From: Streptomyces sp. TP-A0356
Lineage (GTDB): Bacteria > Actinomycetota > Actinomycetes > Streptomycetales > Streptomycetaceae
Direction: 5' to 3'
NCBI RefSeq assembly: GCF_001417775.1
Contig: NZ_BBZJ01000024.1
Span: 142,875 to 206,874, forward strand
Length of the DNA: 64,000 nucleotides
Shown here piece by piece: positions 1 through 8,206 of this stretch. A program made the translations under genes and the position numbers. Each line of letters starts with the position of its first letter. Position 1 is the stretch's first letter. The notes below the pieces were generated by a model. The model searched no databases. It was not told the origin of the DNA and saw nothing but the letters and a program-made list of their open reading frames with translations.

Positions 1-12
1 CGAGGAAGAGGT

Positions 13-51
13 GAACGCCGTCCTGAACGGTTACGTTCCCGGACGGCGTTC
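13..51. terminator. Hairpin, probable terminator
   Basis: Arms GAACGCCGTCC (13-23) and GGACGGCGTTC (41-51) are perfect inverted repeats. The intervening bases can pair further, and a pyrimidine tract (cgtctttcc) follows. It would end a plus-strand gene lying before the window and may also serve the minus-strand gene that stops at 102. Bases 1-101 hold no gene I can support. Confidence 0.5.
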
Positions 52-101
52 GTCTTTCCCCGGAGTCCCCCGAGGGAACATCGGAGACGGGAGGGGGCCC
101 C

Positions 102-962
102 TCACTCCGGCTGGTGCTCCGGTCCCCCGAAGTCCGGGCTGGTGAAGTCCGGGCTGCTGAAACTGGGGCGCGGGCCCGCTGCGGGGCCGCTCTCGGGGCT
201 GCTGAAGCCCGGACGGTCGTAGCCGAGGTGCGGAATGCGGCTGGGTGTCGGTTCCGGCGTCTTCCGGCTCAGCGCGGCCGCGCCCGGGTCGCTGAGCGCC
301 TCACGGAGGAACGGCAGGATGCCGCGCTCCAGCAGCGCCTCGTGCCAGGCCTCCCTGGCCCGGGCCACCTCCGCCGTCAACTCCGCCCGGGCGCCCGCCG
401 CGTGATCGGAGGCGCTGTTGCGCAGGGCGGTGACCAGCAGGCCGATCGCGGCGATCAGGATCGCCGCCGCGGTCACCGCGCCGAACACCCACCCCGTGAT
501 CAGGAGGGTCCGGGCGAACGCCTGGTCGGGGTTGACCATCTTGAGGATGTAGCCCACGAGCAGGAAGATCGCCGCGGCGGCACCGGCGAGGAAGGGAGCG
601 AGCACCGCGGCGACGGCACCGGCTCCGGCGCTCGCGGTGGCCTCTCCCACGGTCGCGGCGAGCCCCAGGACGTCCGCGTCCGGCTCCGTGACGCCGGCGG
701 TGCTCTCGTGGACGGACGGGGTGGACGGCGCCGGCCGGCGCAGTTTCTCGCGGACCTTCACGTAGTGGAAGTACTCGGTGGCCGCCGCCGCGGTGATGAG
801 GGCGGTGGCGTTCAGCGCCATGGTGCGCAGCTGTTCGGGGTTGAGCCGCTGTCCCACAGCGGCCAGATCCGGACGGTGTGGTGCGGAGCGCAGCGCCTCA
901 TCGAGGATCCGCTCGTAGTCCTGGCGGTCCTCGCTCAGCAGGTGCTGCGGAACGCTGTTCAT
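102..962 (-). CDS. Putative two-TM membrane protein
   Basis: 286-aa protein of unknown function. The N-terminal third is hydrophilic and helical. Two strongly hydrophobic segments follow in the middle (around residues 120-150 and 155-185), separated by a short loop containing KMVNPDQ. The C-terminal tail is Pro/Ser-rich with repeated F-S/T-S-P-D/E units, so it is probably disordered. I chose ATG at 962 because a GGGGG tract lies about 7 nt upstream; an in-frame ATG at 968 would add two residues. It stands alone, next to the phosphatase gene on the same strand but 200 bp away. I do not recognise a family; the two-helix hairpin suggests a small membrane anchor. Confidence 0.75.
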   Translation of the reverse strand: MNSVPQHLLSEDRQDYERILDEALRSAPHRPDLAAVGQRLNPEQLRTMALNATALITAAAATEYFHYVKVREKLRRPAPSTPSVHESTAGVTEPDADVLGLAATVGEATASAGAGAVAAVLAPFLAGAAAAIFLLVGYILKMVNPDQAFARTLLITGWVFGAVTAAAILIAAIGLLVTALRNSASDHAAGARAELTAEVARAREAWHEALLERGILPFLREALSDPGAAALSRKTPEPTPSRIPHLGYDRPGFSSPESGPAAGPRPSFSSPDFTSPDFGGPEHQPE

Positions 963-1162
963 GTGCATCCCCCGATGCTCCGTAGGGCTTGGGGCTCGGC
1001 ATGCTGACGAGCCGTCGGGCAGAAACGGAGGGGAGCCTGCTACGGATAAGCCGATGGTAGAGCGGTTACGGCACACGGTGACAGGGGGTTTCCAGAAATT
1101 GCCTCCTGGTCGGGGCCCCGTTCGGCAATCCGCCGTCCGGGGGATGCCTGCCCGGTGAACGC

Positions 1163-2257
1163 TCAGCCGACCAGGGGAAGTTGCTGGACCAGCAGCTTTC
1201 CGGCCATGGTCACGCCGCCGTCCATCGCGATCGCCAGCCCGTCCGCGTAGATGTGCGGACCCTCGACGACCGGACCCGCGCCGTCCTGGTCGTCCTCGGA
1301 GCCGACCTCGCCCAGGAGGTACGGGATGGGGCTGTGGCCGTGGACGATGCGCCTGCCACCGTAGGTGTCCAGCAGGGACCGTACGGCGTCGGCGCCGCCC
1401 TCGTCGCGGAAGGAGAAGCGCTTGGTGAACTTCCTGAACAGGTCCCACACCTCGTCCGCGTCGTTGCGCGTGAGCGTCTCGCGGATGGTGTCGTTGACCG
1501 CTTCGATGGAGTCGCCGTAGTCGAGGTAGGCGGTGGTGTCCGAGTGGACCAGCAGATGTCCGTCCACCTCCTCCACCGCGTCCAGACGGGCCATCCACTG
1601 GAGGTGGTGGTCCTGAAGGCGGTCCATGTCCGTCTTCTGGCCGCCGTTGAGCAGCCAGGCCGCCTGGAAGGTGGCCGTGCCCGCGCCGGAGTTGACGGGC
1701 GTGTCGCCGAACCGCTTGGCACCGAGCAGCAGCAGCTCGTGGTTGCCCATGAGCGCCTTGCAGTAGCCGCCTGCCGCGGCGGCCTCCGCGGACAGCCGCA
1801 TCACCAGGTCGATCACGCCGATGCCGTCGGGCCCGCGGTCGGTGAAGTCGCCCAGGAACCACAGCCGTGCCGTGCCCGCGGACCAGTGCCCCTGGGCGTC
1901 GATGAGGCCCTTCTCCTGGAGGGCCGCAACGAGTTGGTCGAGATAGCCGTGGACGTCCCCGACGACGAACAGCGGGCCGGGGCCGTCGGCGGGCTGCGGG
2001 GCTGGTGCGGTCGTGGGATCCACGGTCACCTGGAGCGTGTCATCGCGGTTGATGACCGGGAGGTCCCGCTCGGTGGGCGTGTACGCGTCGGAGTACCCCT
2101 GCGGGTACCCCTCGGGTTCCGCGACGGGCGCGGCGGCCTCGCCGGGCGGCGTGCTCTGCGCGTACGGACCGGTCTCGTGGACGTACGCAGGCACCCGGAA
2201 GTCGCGCAATGTCGCCGTCCGCTCCACCTCGGGTCCCTGACCGGCCCCCTGAGTCAT
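1163..2257 (-). CDS. Calcineurin-like metallophosphoesterase
   Basis: 364-aa predicted metal-dependent phosphatase. Residues up to about 110 form a Pro-rich, probably disordered leader. The catalytic core follows with the metal-binding signatures GDVHG, GDFTDRGPDG and GNHE in order, then a later histidine (HSDTT) and HGHSPIPY near the end. These are the five conserved blocks of the calcineurin/PPP-like fold. The start at ATG 2257 is set by GGAGGGG just upstream; the reading frame extends further back without a good ribosome site. No signal peptide, so probably cytoplasmic. Substrate unknown; a protein or nucleotide phosphatase is equally possible. Confidence 0.88.
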   Translation of the reverse strand: MTQGAGQGPEVERTATLRDFRVPAYVHETGPYAQSTPPGEAAAPVAEPEGYPQGYSDAYTPTERDLPVINRDDTLQVTVDPTTAPAPQPADGPGPLFVVGDVHGYLDQLVAALQEKGLIDAQGHWSAGTARLWFLGDFTDRGPDGIGVIDLVMRLSAEAAAAGGYCKALMGNHELLLLGAKRFGDTPVNSGAGTATFQAAWLLNGGQKTDMDRLQDHHLQWMARLDAVEEVDGHLLVHSDTTAYLDYGDSIEAVNDTIRETLTRNDADEVWDLFRKFTKRFSFRDEGGADAVRSLLDTYGGRRIVHGHSPIPYLLGEVGSEDDQDGAGPVVEGPHIYADGLAIAMDGGVTMAGKLLVQQLPLVG

Positions 2258-2499
2258 CGACCCCTCCACCATCGCGCCGCATCTGCACCCCATCGGACTG
2301 CCTGGTCGCAGCGGCCCGCGGTGCCGTGGGCCCATCATAGGAATGCGGATCGCGCCATGTGATGACCCAGGGGTGGTGAATCGGGGCGGGACCCCGGCTG
2401 ACCGCGGCATTCGCCCCATATAGGCGGTGCTTTCCCTCTCGCGAGCCCGGCGGTGCGCCGTCCGCGGGCAACCTGTGCGTCACCCGCGGGTCACCGACG

Positions 2500-3612
2500 C
2501 TACCCCTGCTCGGGCGACCGGGGCGGGCTGATCGTCGTGCGGGGTGGTCGCCGCTCCGAGGACGTCCGCACGATCAGCTCTGTCGGTATCACCTGCTCGA
2601 CCGGCCGCTCCGACTCGACTCCCTCGATCGCGTCGATGAGGAGCTGGACCACGGCGGTGCCGATCCGGCGTGGCTTCAGTGAGAGAGTCGTGACGGACGG
2701 TTCGGTGTTGGCGTACACGGCGGACTCGCTGCAGCAGACCAGCAGCAGGTCGTCGGGGACGCGCAGTCCGTAGCGGCGGGCGGCGGCCAGCAGGTCGGTG
2801 CCGTTGGGGTCGAAGAGCCCGTAGACCGCGTCGGGACGGTCGGGGCGGGCCAGCAGCCGGTCGGCGGCGACGGCGCCCGCGCACGGGTCGTGGGCCGGGT
2901 AGGCCTCGTAGACCGGATCCTGCCCGACACGCTCGCACCAGTTCAGGTACGCGGTGGTGGACAGGTGCGTGTACGTGTCGGTGGTGGTGCCGGTCAGCAG
3001 CCCGATCCGGCGGGCGCCCGCCGCCGCCAGGTGGTCGAGGATGTCCAGGACCGCGGCCTCATGATCGTTGTCCACCCAGGCGGTGACCGGGAGTGAGCCG
3101 GCCGGGCGGCCGTCGGAGACGACGGGTAAGCCCTGCCGGACCAGCTCGCTGACCACGGGGTCCTGGTCGGACGGATCGATGACGACCGTGCCGTCCAGGG
3201 CGACGTTCGACCACACGTCGTGGCGGGAGGTCGCGGGCAGGATGACCAGGGCATAGCCCCGGGCGAGCGCGGCCGAGGTGGCGGCTCTGGCCATCTCCGC
3301 GAAGTACGCGAACTCGGTGAAGGTGAAAGGTTCATCCCCGTACGTCGTCACGGTCAGGCCGATGAGGCCCGATTTGCCCGTACGGAGGGTGCGGGCCGCG
3401 GCGGAGGGGCGATAGCCCAGCCGGTCGGCGACCTCGCGGACATGGCGTCGGGTGGCGTCCGGCAGCCGGCCCTTGCCGTTGAGGGCGTCGGAGACGGTCG
3501 TGATGGAGACCCCGGCGGCGGCGGCCACGTCTCTGATGCCCGCCCGGCCCGGCCGGCTGCCCCGGCGGGAGGTCTCTGCCCGGCTCACCTGGTGCTTCCC
3601 TGCTGCTGTCAT
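2500..3612 (-). CDS. LacI-family transcriptional regulator
   Basis: 370-aa DNA-binding repressor of the LacI/GalR family. The N-terminal helix-turn-helix and hinge helix are clear: IRDVAAAAGVSITTVSDALN, followed by the LGYRPSAAARTLRTGKS hinge. The rest is a periplasmic-binding-protein-like ligand domain with the usual family spacing. I set the start at ATG 3612 because it leaves a normal short tail before the helix-turn-helix; no convincing ribosome site is visible. It is divergent from hisC across a 459-bp gap. No sugar-uptake or catabolic gene is adjacent, so its ligand and target cannot be named from context. Confidence 0.88.
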   Translation of the reverse strand: MTAAGKHQVSRAETSRRGSRPGRAGIRDVAAAAGVSITTVSDALNGKGRLPDATRRHVREVADRLGYRPSAAARTLRTGKSGLIGLTVTTYGDEPFTFTEFAYFAEMARAATSAALARGYALVILPATSRHDVWSNVALDGTVVIDPSDQDPVVSELVRQGLPVVSDGRPAGSLPVTAWVDNDHEAAVLDILDHLAAAGARRIGLLTGTTTDTYTHLSTTAYLNWCERVGQDPVYEAYPAHDPCAGAVAADRLLARPDRPDAVYGLFDPNGTDLLAAARRYGLRVPDDLLLVCCSESAVYANTEPSVTTLSLKPRRIGTAVVQLLIDAIEGVESERPVEQVIPTELIVRTSSERRPPRTTISPPRSPEQG

Positions 3613-4071
3613 GGCGAGCCGATAGTAGGGCTCATGCGGTGGGGTAGTGCGGACGCATATGCACTCGTTGACAGGCACGTTTCTGCATGGTCAATCTTCC
3701 CCAAAGGCCTTAGGAATCAATGGAGTTGAGCTATTCAACGATGATACGTAGTGTGTTGGCGCGCATGAGCCTGCCAAGGTGCCCATATTTCGAAGAGGTC
3801 TCAACTCACCTTCACGAGGGATGCGCGCCACGGCGTGAGCTACCGGCGCGCGGGACAAGGGAAGACGCGCCCCTGATGCGCGCGCCTTGATCCGGCGATA
3901 CTCCGGTTCATACGGCTTCATACGGCGACGCGCGCCTTCTGGTTCACCGATGTGCCCGGGAGGGACCCGGATGTCCACAGCCCATTCGCAGCGGCGTCGA
4001 ATCCTCATAAGGTGAGAAGCATTGGAACCGGTGGCGGTCATGAGCCGGTGGTGTGCGCGAGGAGGACTGCG
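3613..4071. other. Divergent intergenic region, lacI-type / hisC
   Basis: 459 bp without a gene I can support. It contains the 8-bp palindrome GCATATGC (3655-3662), overlapping the run-up to TTGACA (3668-3673), and a locally AT-richer stretch around 3715-3755. One or both divergent promoters probably lie here, but I see no clear paired -35/-10 element. Long minus-strand reading through this region is a shadow of hisC. Confidence 0.4.
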
Positions 4072-5151
4072 GTGAGCGAGACAAGCCCGAGGCTGCGTGC
4101 CGTGCTGGAGGGTATCCCCACCTACAGGCCCGGCAAGCCCGCCGCGGCGGGGTGCCAGGTGGCCTACAAGCTGTCCTCGAACGAGAATCCTTACCCGCCG
4201 CTGCCGGGCGTGATGGAGGCGGTGACCGAGGCGGCGTGCTCCTTCAACCGCTACCCCGACATGGCGTGCTCCGGGCTGCTGAGCGAGTTGTCGGAGCGCT
4301 TCGGCGTGCCGTCGTCCGACCTCGCGGTCGGCACCGGCTCGGTCGGCGTCGCCCAGCAGCTGATCCAGGCCACGAGCGGCCCGGGCGACGAGGTGATCTA
4401 CGCCTGGCGGTCCTTCGAGGCGTACCCGATCATCACCCAGATCAGCGGTGCGACGTCGGTGCAGGTGCCGCTGACCGAGGGCGAGGTGCACGACCTGGAC
4501 GCGATGGCCGACGCGATCACCGACCGCACCCGGCTGATATTCGTCTGCAACCCGAACAACCCGACCAGCACGGTGGTGCACCGGGAGGAGCTGGAGCGCT
4601 TCCTCGACCGGGTGCCGGCCGACGTGCTGGTGGTGCTCGACGAGGCGTACCGGGAGTTCATCCGCGACGTCCGGGTGCCGGACGGCGTCGAGCTGTACCG
4701 CCGGCGGCCGAACGTCTGCGTCCTGCGCACCTTCTCCAAGGCGTACGGCCTCGCCGGGCTGCGTGTCGGCTTCGCGATCGCCCATGAACCGGTGGCCGCG
4801 GCGCTGCGCAAGACGGCGGTGCCGTTCGGGGTGAGCCAGCTGGCGCAGGAGGCGGCCGTCGCCTCGCTGCGCGCCGAGGACGAGCTGCTCGGCCGGGTCG
4901 GCTCGCTGGTGTGCGAGCGCATCCGTGTGGTCGACACGCTGCGCGCCCAGGGCTGGACGGTGCCGGAGACCCAGGCGAATTTCTTGTGGCTGCGGCTGGG
5001 GGAGCGCACGGTGGACTTCGCCGCCGCCTGTGAGCAGGCCGGTGTGGTCGTGCGGCCCTTCCCGGGCGAAGGGGTGCGCGTGACGATCGGTGAGGCCGAG
5101 GCGAACGACATCTTCGTGAAGGTGGCGGAGGGCTTCCGCAAGGCGTCCTAG
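4072..5151 (+). CDS. hisC: Histidinol-phosphate / aromatic aminotransferase
   Basis: 359-aa PLP-dependent class I/II aminotransferase of the HisC type, which converts imidazole-acetol phosphate to histidinol phosphate with glutamate; actinobacterial paralogues also act on aromatic 2-oxo acids. Visible blocks are KLSSNENPYPP at the N-terminus, CNPNNPTS for PLP phosphate binding, LDEAYREF, and the PLP-lysine block TFSKAYGLAGLRVGFA. GTG 4072 is chosen because GGAGG (4061-4065) is ideally spaced. No other his genes are near, so this is probably a second copy (hisC2/pat type) and not the his-operon enzyme. Its terminator is now about 1.3 kb away because of the MITE and IS insertions downstream. 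Confidence 0.88.
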   Translation: MSETSPRLRAVLEGIPTYRPGKPAAAGCQVAYKLSSNENPYPPLPGVMEAVTEAACSFNRYPDMACSGLLSELSERFGVPSSDLAVGTGSVGVAQQLIQATSGPGDEVIYAWRSFEAYPIITQISGATSVQVPLTEGEVHDLDAMADAITDRTRLIFVCNPNNPTSTVVHREELERFLDRVPADVLVVLDEAYREFIRDVRVPDGVELYRRRPNVCVLRTFSKAYGLAGLRVGFAIAHEPVAAALRKTAVPFGVSQLAQEAAVASLRAEDELLGRVGSLVCERIRVVDTLRAQGWTVPETQANFLWLRLGERTVDFAAACEQAGVVVRPFPGEGVRVTIGEAEANDIFVKVAEGFRKAS

Positions 5152-5156
5152 TTGTC

Positions 5157-5324
5157 CTAGTGCTGCGACCGGAAAGGTTCACCGGCTCGCGGCGTCCGGC
5201 ACGGCACCTCGCCGCGTTGTCGCATCGCCCGAGTACATCCAGTACGCGGGCGACGCTCCGCCTTGCGATGCACCGCACCGGACGCCGCGAGCTTCCCGGC
5301 AAACCTTTCCGGCCACAGCACTAG
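5157..5324. mobile_element. 168-bp hairpin MITE bounded by CTAG
   Basis: The element starts CTAGTGCTGCGACCGGAAAG and ends with the near-complement CTTTCCGGCCACAGCACTAG. The inverted similarity continues through almost the whole length (for example CTCGCGGCGTCCGG against CCGGACGCCGCGAG), so it can fold into one long imperfect hairpin around 5240. It has no coding capacity. CTAG at both ends is consistent with a CTAG target preference. Its tips differ from those of the adjacent IS, so it is probably mobilised by another transposase. It lies six bases after the hisC stop codon. Confidence 0.8.
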
Positions 5325-6423
5325 GGCCTGTGTGAGGTCGTGATCAATCTCGGGTTCTGGTCCCGTGCGGGGACGGGACCTGGTAGGACGATGGATGTGA
5401 CACGTAGGCAACTCACCGACGAGCAGTGGAAGTTCATCGAGCCGTACCTGCCGATAGGCGAGTACGGTCCGTACCCCGAGCGGCTGCGGGAGCAGTTCGA
5501 GGGGGTGATCTGGCGGTTCCGGTCCAGCGCCCAGTGGCGCGAGATGCCCTCCGAGTTCGGACCGTGGGCGACCGTCTACGGGCGCTTTCGCGTCTGGCGG
5601 GACGCCGGAGTCTTCTCCGCTCTTCTGGAAGGCATGATCGCCGAGGCCGCTCGCCGGGGACAGACGGACTTATCCCTGGTCAGCGTGGACTCCACTACTT
5701 CCCGCGCCCACCACGACGCGGCCGGGATGCAGCTCGGCAAGGACATCATGGACGCCCTTGAGGAAGCCGCCGCCGAGCAGGAGCGGGCCCAACAAAAAGG
5801 GGCGGCCCGCCGGGACAGAACGGGCAGGACGGCGGCGACGACCCCGAGCAGGAAGAGCGACGGCGTATCAGGCGACGGCGCAAGCTCCGCTTGAACCAAG
5901 CCCTGCTCGGCAGATCCCGTGGTGGACTGACGAGCAAGATTCATCTCGCCGCGGACCGCAGGTGCCGCCCGCTGTCCCTCGTGCTGACCGCAGGACAGGC
6001 CGCTGACAGCCCGCAGTTCGTCCCCGTGCTGCAGAAGATACGGGTCCGTCTTCCTGTCGGCCGGCCTCGAACCCGGCCCGGCGCTGTCGCCGCGGACAAA
6101 GCCTACTCGTCCCGCGCTAACCGTTCTTACCTGCGGAAACGCAACATCAAGGCAGTCATTCCTGAGAAGAAGGACCAGGCCGCCAACCGTAAGAAGAAGG
6201 GCCGCCGAGGCGGCCGCCCCACGTGCCACGACAGTGATCTTTACAAGGAGCGGAACACGGTCGAGCGGCTCATCAACAAGCTGAAGGCCTGGCGGGGCAT
6301 CGCCACTCGATACGACAAGACGCCCGAGAGCTACCTCGCCGGCCTCCACCTCCGTGCCTCAATGATCTGGATCAACGACCTGCTGAAGGCAACTGGCTGA
6401 TCACAACGTCACACAGGCCCTAG
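5321..6423 (+). mobile_element. IS5-family insertion sequence
   Basis: A complete, about 1.1-kb IS. The left end CTAGGGCCTGTGTGA and the complement of the right end match over about 26 bp with two differences. CTAG is present at both borders, and the left one is shared with the MITE's right border. It carries one transposase gene split by a -1 frameshift. Removing both elements restores a single CTAG between the hisC stop and the hisC terminator, which shows the ancestral insertion site. Confidence 0.9.
5391..6400 (+). CDS. IS5-family DDE transposase (-1 frameshift)
   Basis: Two overlapping frames join into one transposase of about 336 aa. The first frame runs from ATG 5391 (MDVTRRQLTDEQW) to 5894, the second to 6400. 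A run of A followed by GGGG at 5794-5802 is a plausible -1 slippage point (A-AAA-G), after which the second frame reads into RIRRRRKLRLNQALLG. The catalytic triad is complete: D in SVDSTTSRAHHDA, D in AADKAYSS, and E in NTVERLINKLK. It is typical of the IS427/IS1647-like group, in which frameshifting is normal, so the gene may be active. A TTA leucine codon at 5670-5672 would make full translation depend on the bldA tRNA. Confidence 0.88.
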
Positions 6424-6441
6424 CCCCCTGCACGCGCACGC

Positions 6442-6484
6442 GAGAGGCGGCACCCCGGGATTCGTTCCCGGGGTGCCGCCTCTC
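6442..6484 (+). terminator. Strong terminator hairpin, originally hisC
   Basis: A perfect 19-bp stem with a 5-base loop: GAGAGGCGGCACCCCGGGA (6442-6460), ttcgt, then its complement (6466-6484). It lies directly after the IS. Without the two insertions it would sit about 20 bases after the hisC stop. Confidence 0.85.
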
Positions 6485-6572
6485 TCATGAGCTGTCTCTC
6501 ATGAGCTGTCCGACCTGGCGCATCGCTTAGGGGCCCCCTCCCGTAGGCCGCGAAACCGTATGCGCCATAATT

Positions 6573-6600
6573 GCTTGTGAATGTGAACGCGTTCACAAGC
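6573..6600. promoter_or_regulatory. Rex operator upstream of cydA
   Basis: TGTGAACGCGTTCACA (6582-6597) is a perfect 16-bp palindrome matching the Rex operator motif known from Streptomyces, where the NADH-sensing repressor Rex controls cydABCD. A second, wider dyad overlaps it: GCTTGTGAA (6573-6581) pairs with TTCACAAGC (6592-6600). The start of cydA is about 80 bp downstream, consistent with an operator at the promoter. Confidence 0.85.
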
Positions 6601-6679
6601 GCGCCGATTGCTCCGTCGATGTGCGTGACAAGCGGGGCAAACCGCCGCTCGTGATCGCGGCGAGGTAAGGAGAGACGAC

Positions 6680-8188
6680 GTGAACCTGGCTCTGGCGCCG
6701 GAGACACTGGCGCGATGGCAGTTCGGCATCACCACCGTCTACCACTTCCTGTTCGTGCCGCTGACGATCTCGCTGGCCGCCCTGACGGCCGGCCTGCAGA
6801 CCGCCTGGGTGCGGACGGAGAAGGAGAAGTACCTCCGGGCCACGAAGTTCTGGGGCAAGCTTTTCCTGATCAACATCGCGATGGGTGTCGTCACCGGCAT
6901 CGTCCAGGAGTTCCAGTTCGGCATGAACTGGTCCGCCTACTCGCGCTTCGTCGGTGACGTCTTCGGTGCGCCGCTCGCGTTCGAGGCCCTCATCGCCTTC
7001 TTCTTCGAGTCGACGTTCATCGGGCTGTGGATCTTCGGCTGGGACAAGCTGCCGAAGAAGCTCCACCTCGCCTGCATCTGGATGGTCTCGATCGGCACCG
7101 TCCTGTCGGCGTACTTCATCCTCGCGGCCAACTCCTGGATGCAGCACCCGGTCGGCTACCGGATCAACAAGGCGAGGGGGCGCGCCGAGCTCACGGACTT
7201 CTGGCACGTCCTGACCCAGAACACCGCGCTCACCCAGGTCTTCCACACCCTGACCGCGTCCTTCCTCACGGGCGGCGCGTTCATGGTCGGCATCGCCGCC
7301 TTCCACCTGGTCCGCAAGAGGCACATCGCCGTGATGAAGACGTCGCTGCGGCTGGGGCTGGTCACCGTCGTCATCGCCGGCCTGCTCACTGCGGTCAGCG
7401 GCGACCTGCTCGGCAAGGTCATGTTCAAGCAGCAGCCGATGAAGATGGCCGCTGCCGAGGCCCTCTGGAACGGTCAGAGTTCCGCGCCGTTCTCGATCTT
7501 CGCCTACGGCGACGTGAGCAAGGGCCACAACACCGTCGAGCTGTCCGTCCCCGGCGTACTGTCGTTCCTCGCCAACGACGACCTCAGCTCCTACGTCCCC
7601 GGCATCAACGACACCAACAAGGCCGAGCAGCAGAAGTACGGCCCCGGCGACTACCGCCCCATCATTCCCGTCACCTTCTGGGGCTTTCGCTGGATGATCG
7701 GCTTCGGCATGGCGTCCTTCGCCATCGGACTGGCCGGGCTCTGGCTCACCCGCAAAAAGTTCATGCTGCCGCACCATCTGCGGGTCGGTGAGGACGAGGT
7801 GCCGCACCTGGTCCTCTTCAGGAAGAAGGCGCTCGGCCCCACGGTCACCACCTGGTACTGGCGCATAGCGATCTGGACCCTGGCCTTCCCGCTGATCGCC
7901 AACTCCTGGGGCTGGATCTTCACCGAGATGGGCCGTCAGCCGTGGGTCGTGTACGGCGTTCTGCGCACCCATGACGCGGTCTCCCCCGGTGTCTCCCAGG
8001 GCGAGGTGATCACCTCGATGACCGTGTTCACCCTGCTCTACGCGATCCTCGCGGTCGTGGAGGTCAGGCTTCTGACGAAGTACGTCAAGGCCGGACCGCC
8101 CGAGCTCAGCGAGGCCGACCTCAACCCGCCCACCAGGATCGGCGGCGACTCCCATGACGCCGACAAGCCGATGGCCTTCTCGTACTAG
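6680..8188 (+). CDS. cydA: Cytochrome bd oxidase subunit I
   Basis: 502-aa membrane subunit that oxidises quinol and carries haems b558, b595 and d. The first helix contains QFGITTVYHFLF, including the haem-ligand histidine (about residue 22). The C-terminal GRQPWVVYG signature is present, followed by the last helices. The length and short quinol-loop region match Gram-positive CydA. GTG 6680 follows GGAGAG (6669-6674). It is the first gene of cydA-cydB-cydCD, with only 18 bp before cydB. The Rex operator upstream implies induction when NADH/NAD+ rises, as in oxygen limitation. Confidence 0.96.
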   Translation: MNLALAPETLARWQFGITTVYHFLFVPLTISLAALTAGLQTAWVRTEKEKYLRATKFWGKLFLINIAMGVVTGIVQEFQFGMNWSAYSRFVGDVFGAPLAFEALIAFFFESTFIGLWIFGWDKLPKKLHLACIWMVSIGTVLSAYFILAANSWMQHPVGYRINKARGRAELTDFWHVLTQNTALTQVFHTLTASFLTGGAFMVGIAAFHLVRKRHIAVMKTSLRLGLVTVVIAGLLTAVSGDLLGKVMFKQQPMKMAAAEALWNGQSSAPFSIFAYGDVSKGHNTVELSVPGVLSFLANDDLSSYVPGINDTNKAEQQKYGPGDYRPIIPVTFWGFRWMIGFGMASFAIGLAGLWLTRKKFMLPHHLRVGEDEVPHLVLFRKKALGPTVTTWYWRIAIWTLAFPLIANSWGWIFTEMGRQPWVVYGVLRTHDAVSPGVSQGEVITSMTVFTLLYAILAVVEVRLLTKYVKAGPPELSEADLNPPTRIGGDSHDADKPMAFSY

Positions 8189-8206
8189 GCCGAGGGAGCG
8201 CTCATC

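Noticed and set aside
2..142. Possible end of a plus-strand gene at the window start
   Set aside because: Frame 2 is open for about 46 codons, but it runs through the terminator hairpin and into the opposite gene, so it is probably chance.
3691..4785. 364-aa minus-strand ORF covering the hisC upstream region
   Set aside because: Mostly the complement of hisC; composition and lack of domains indicate a shadow.
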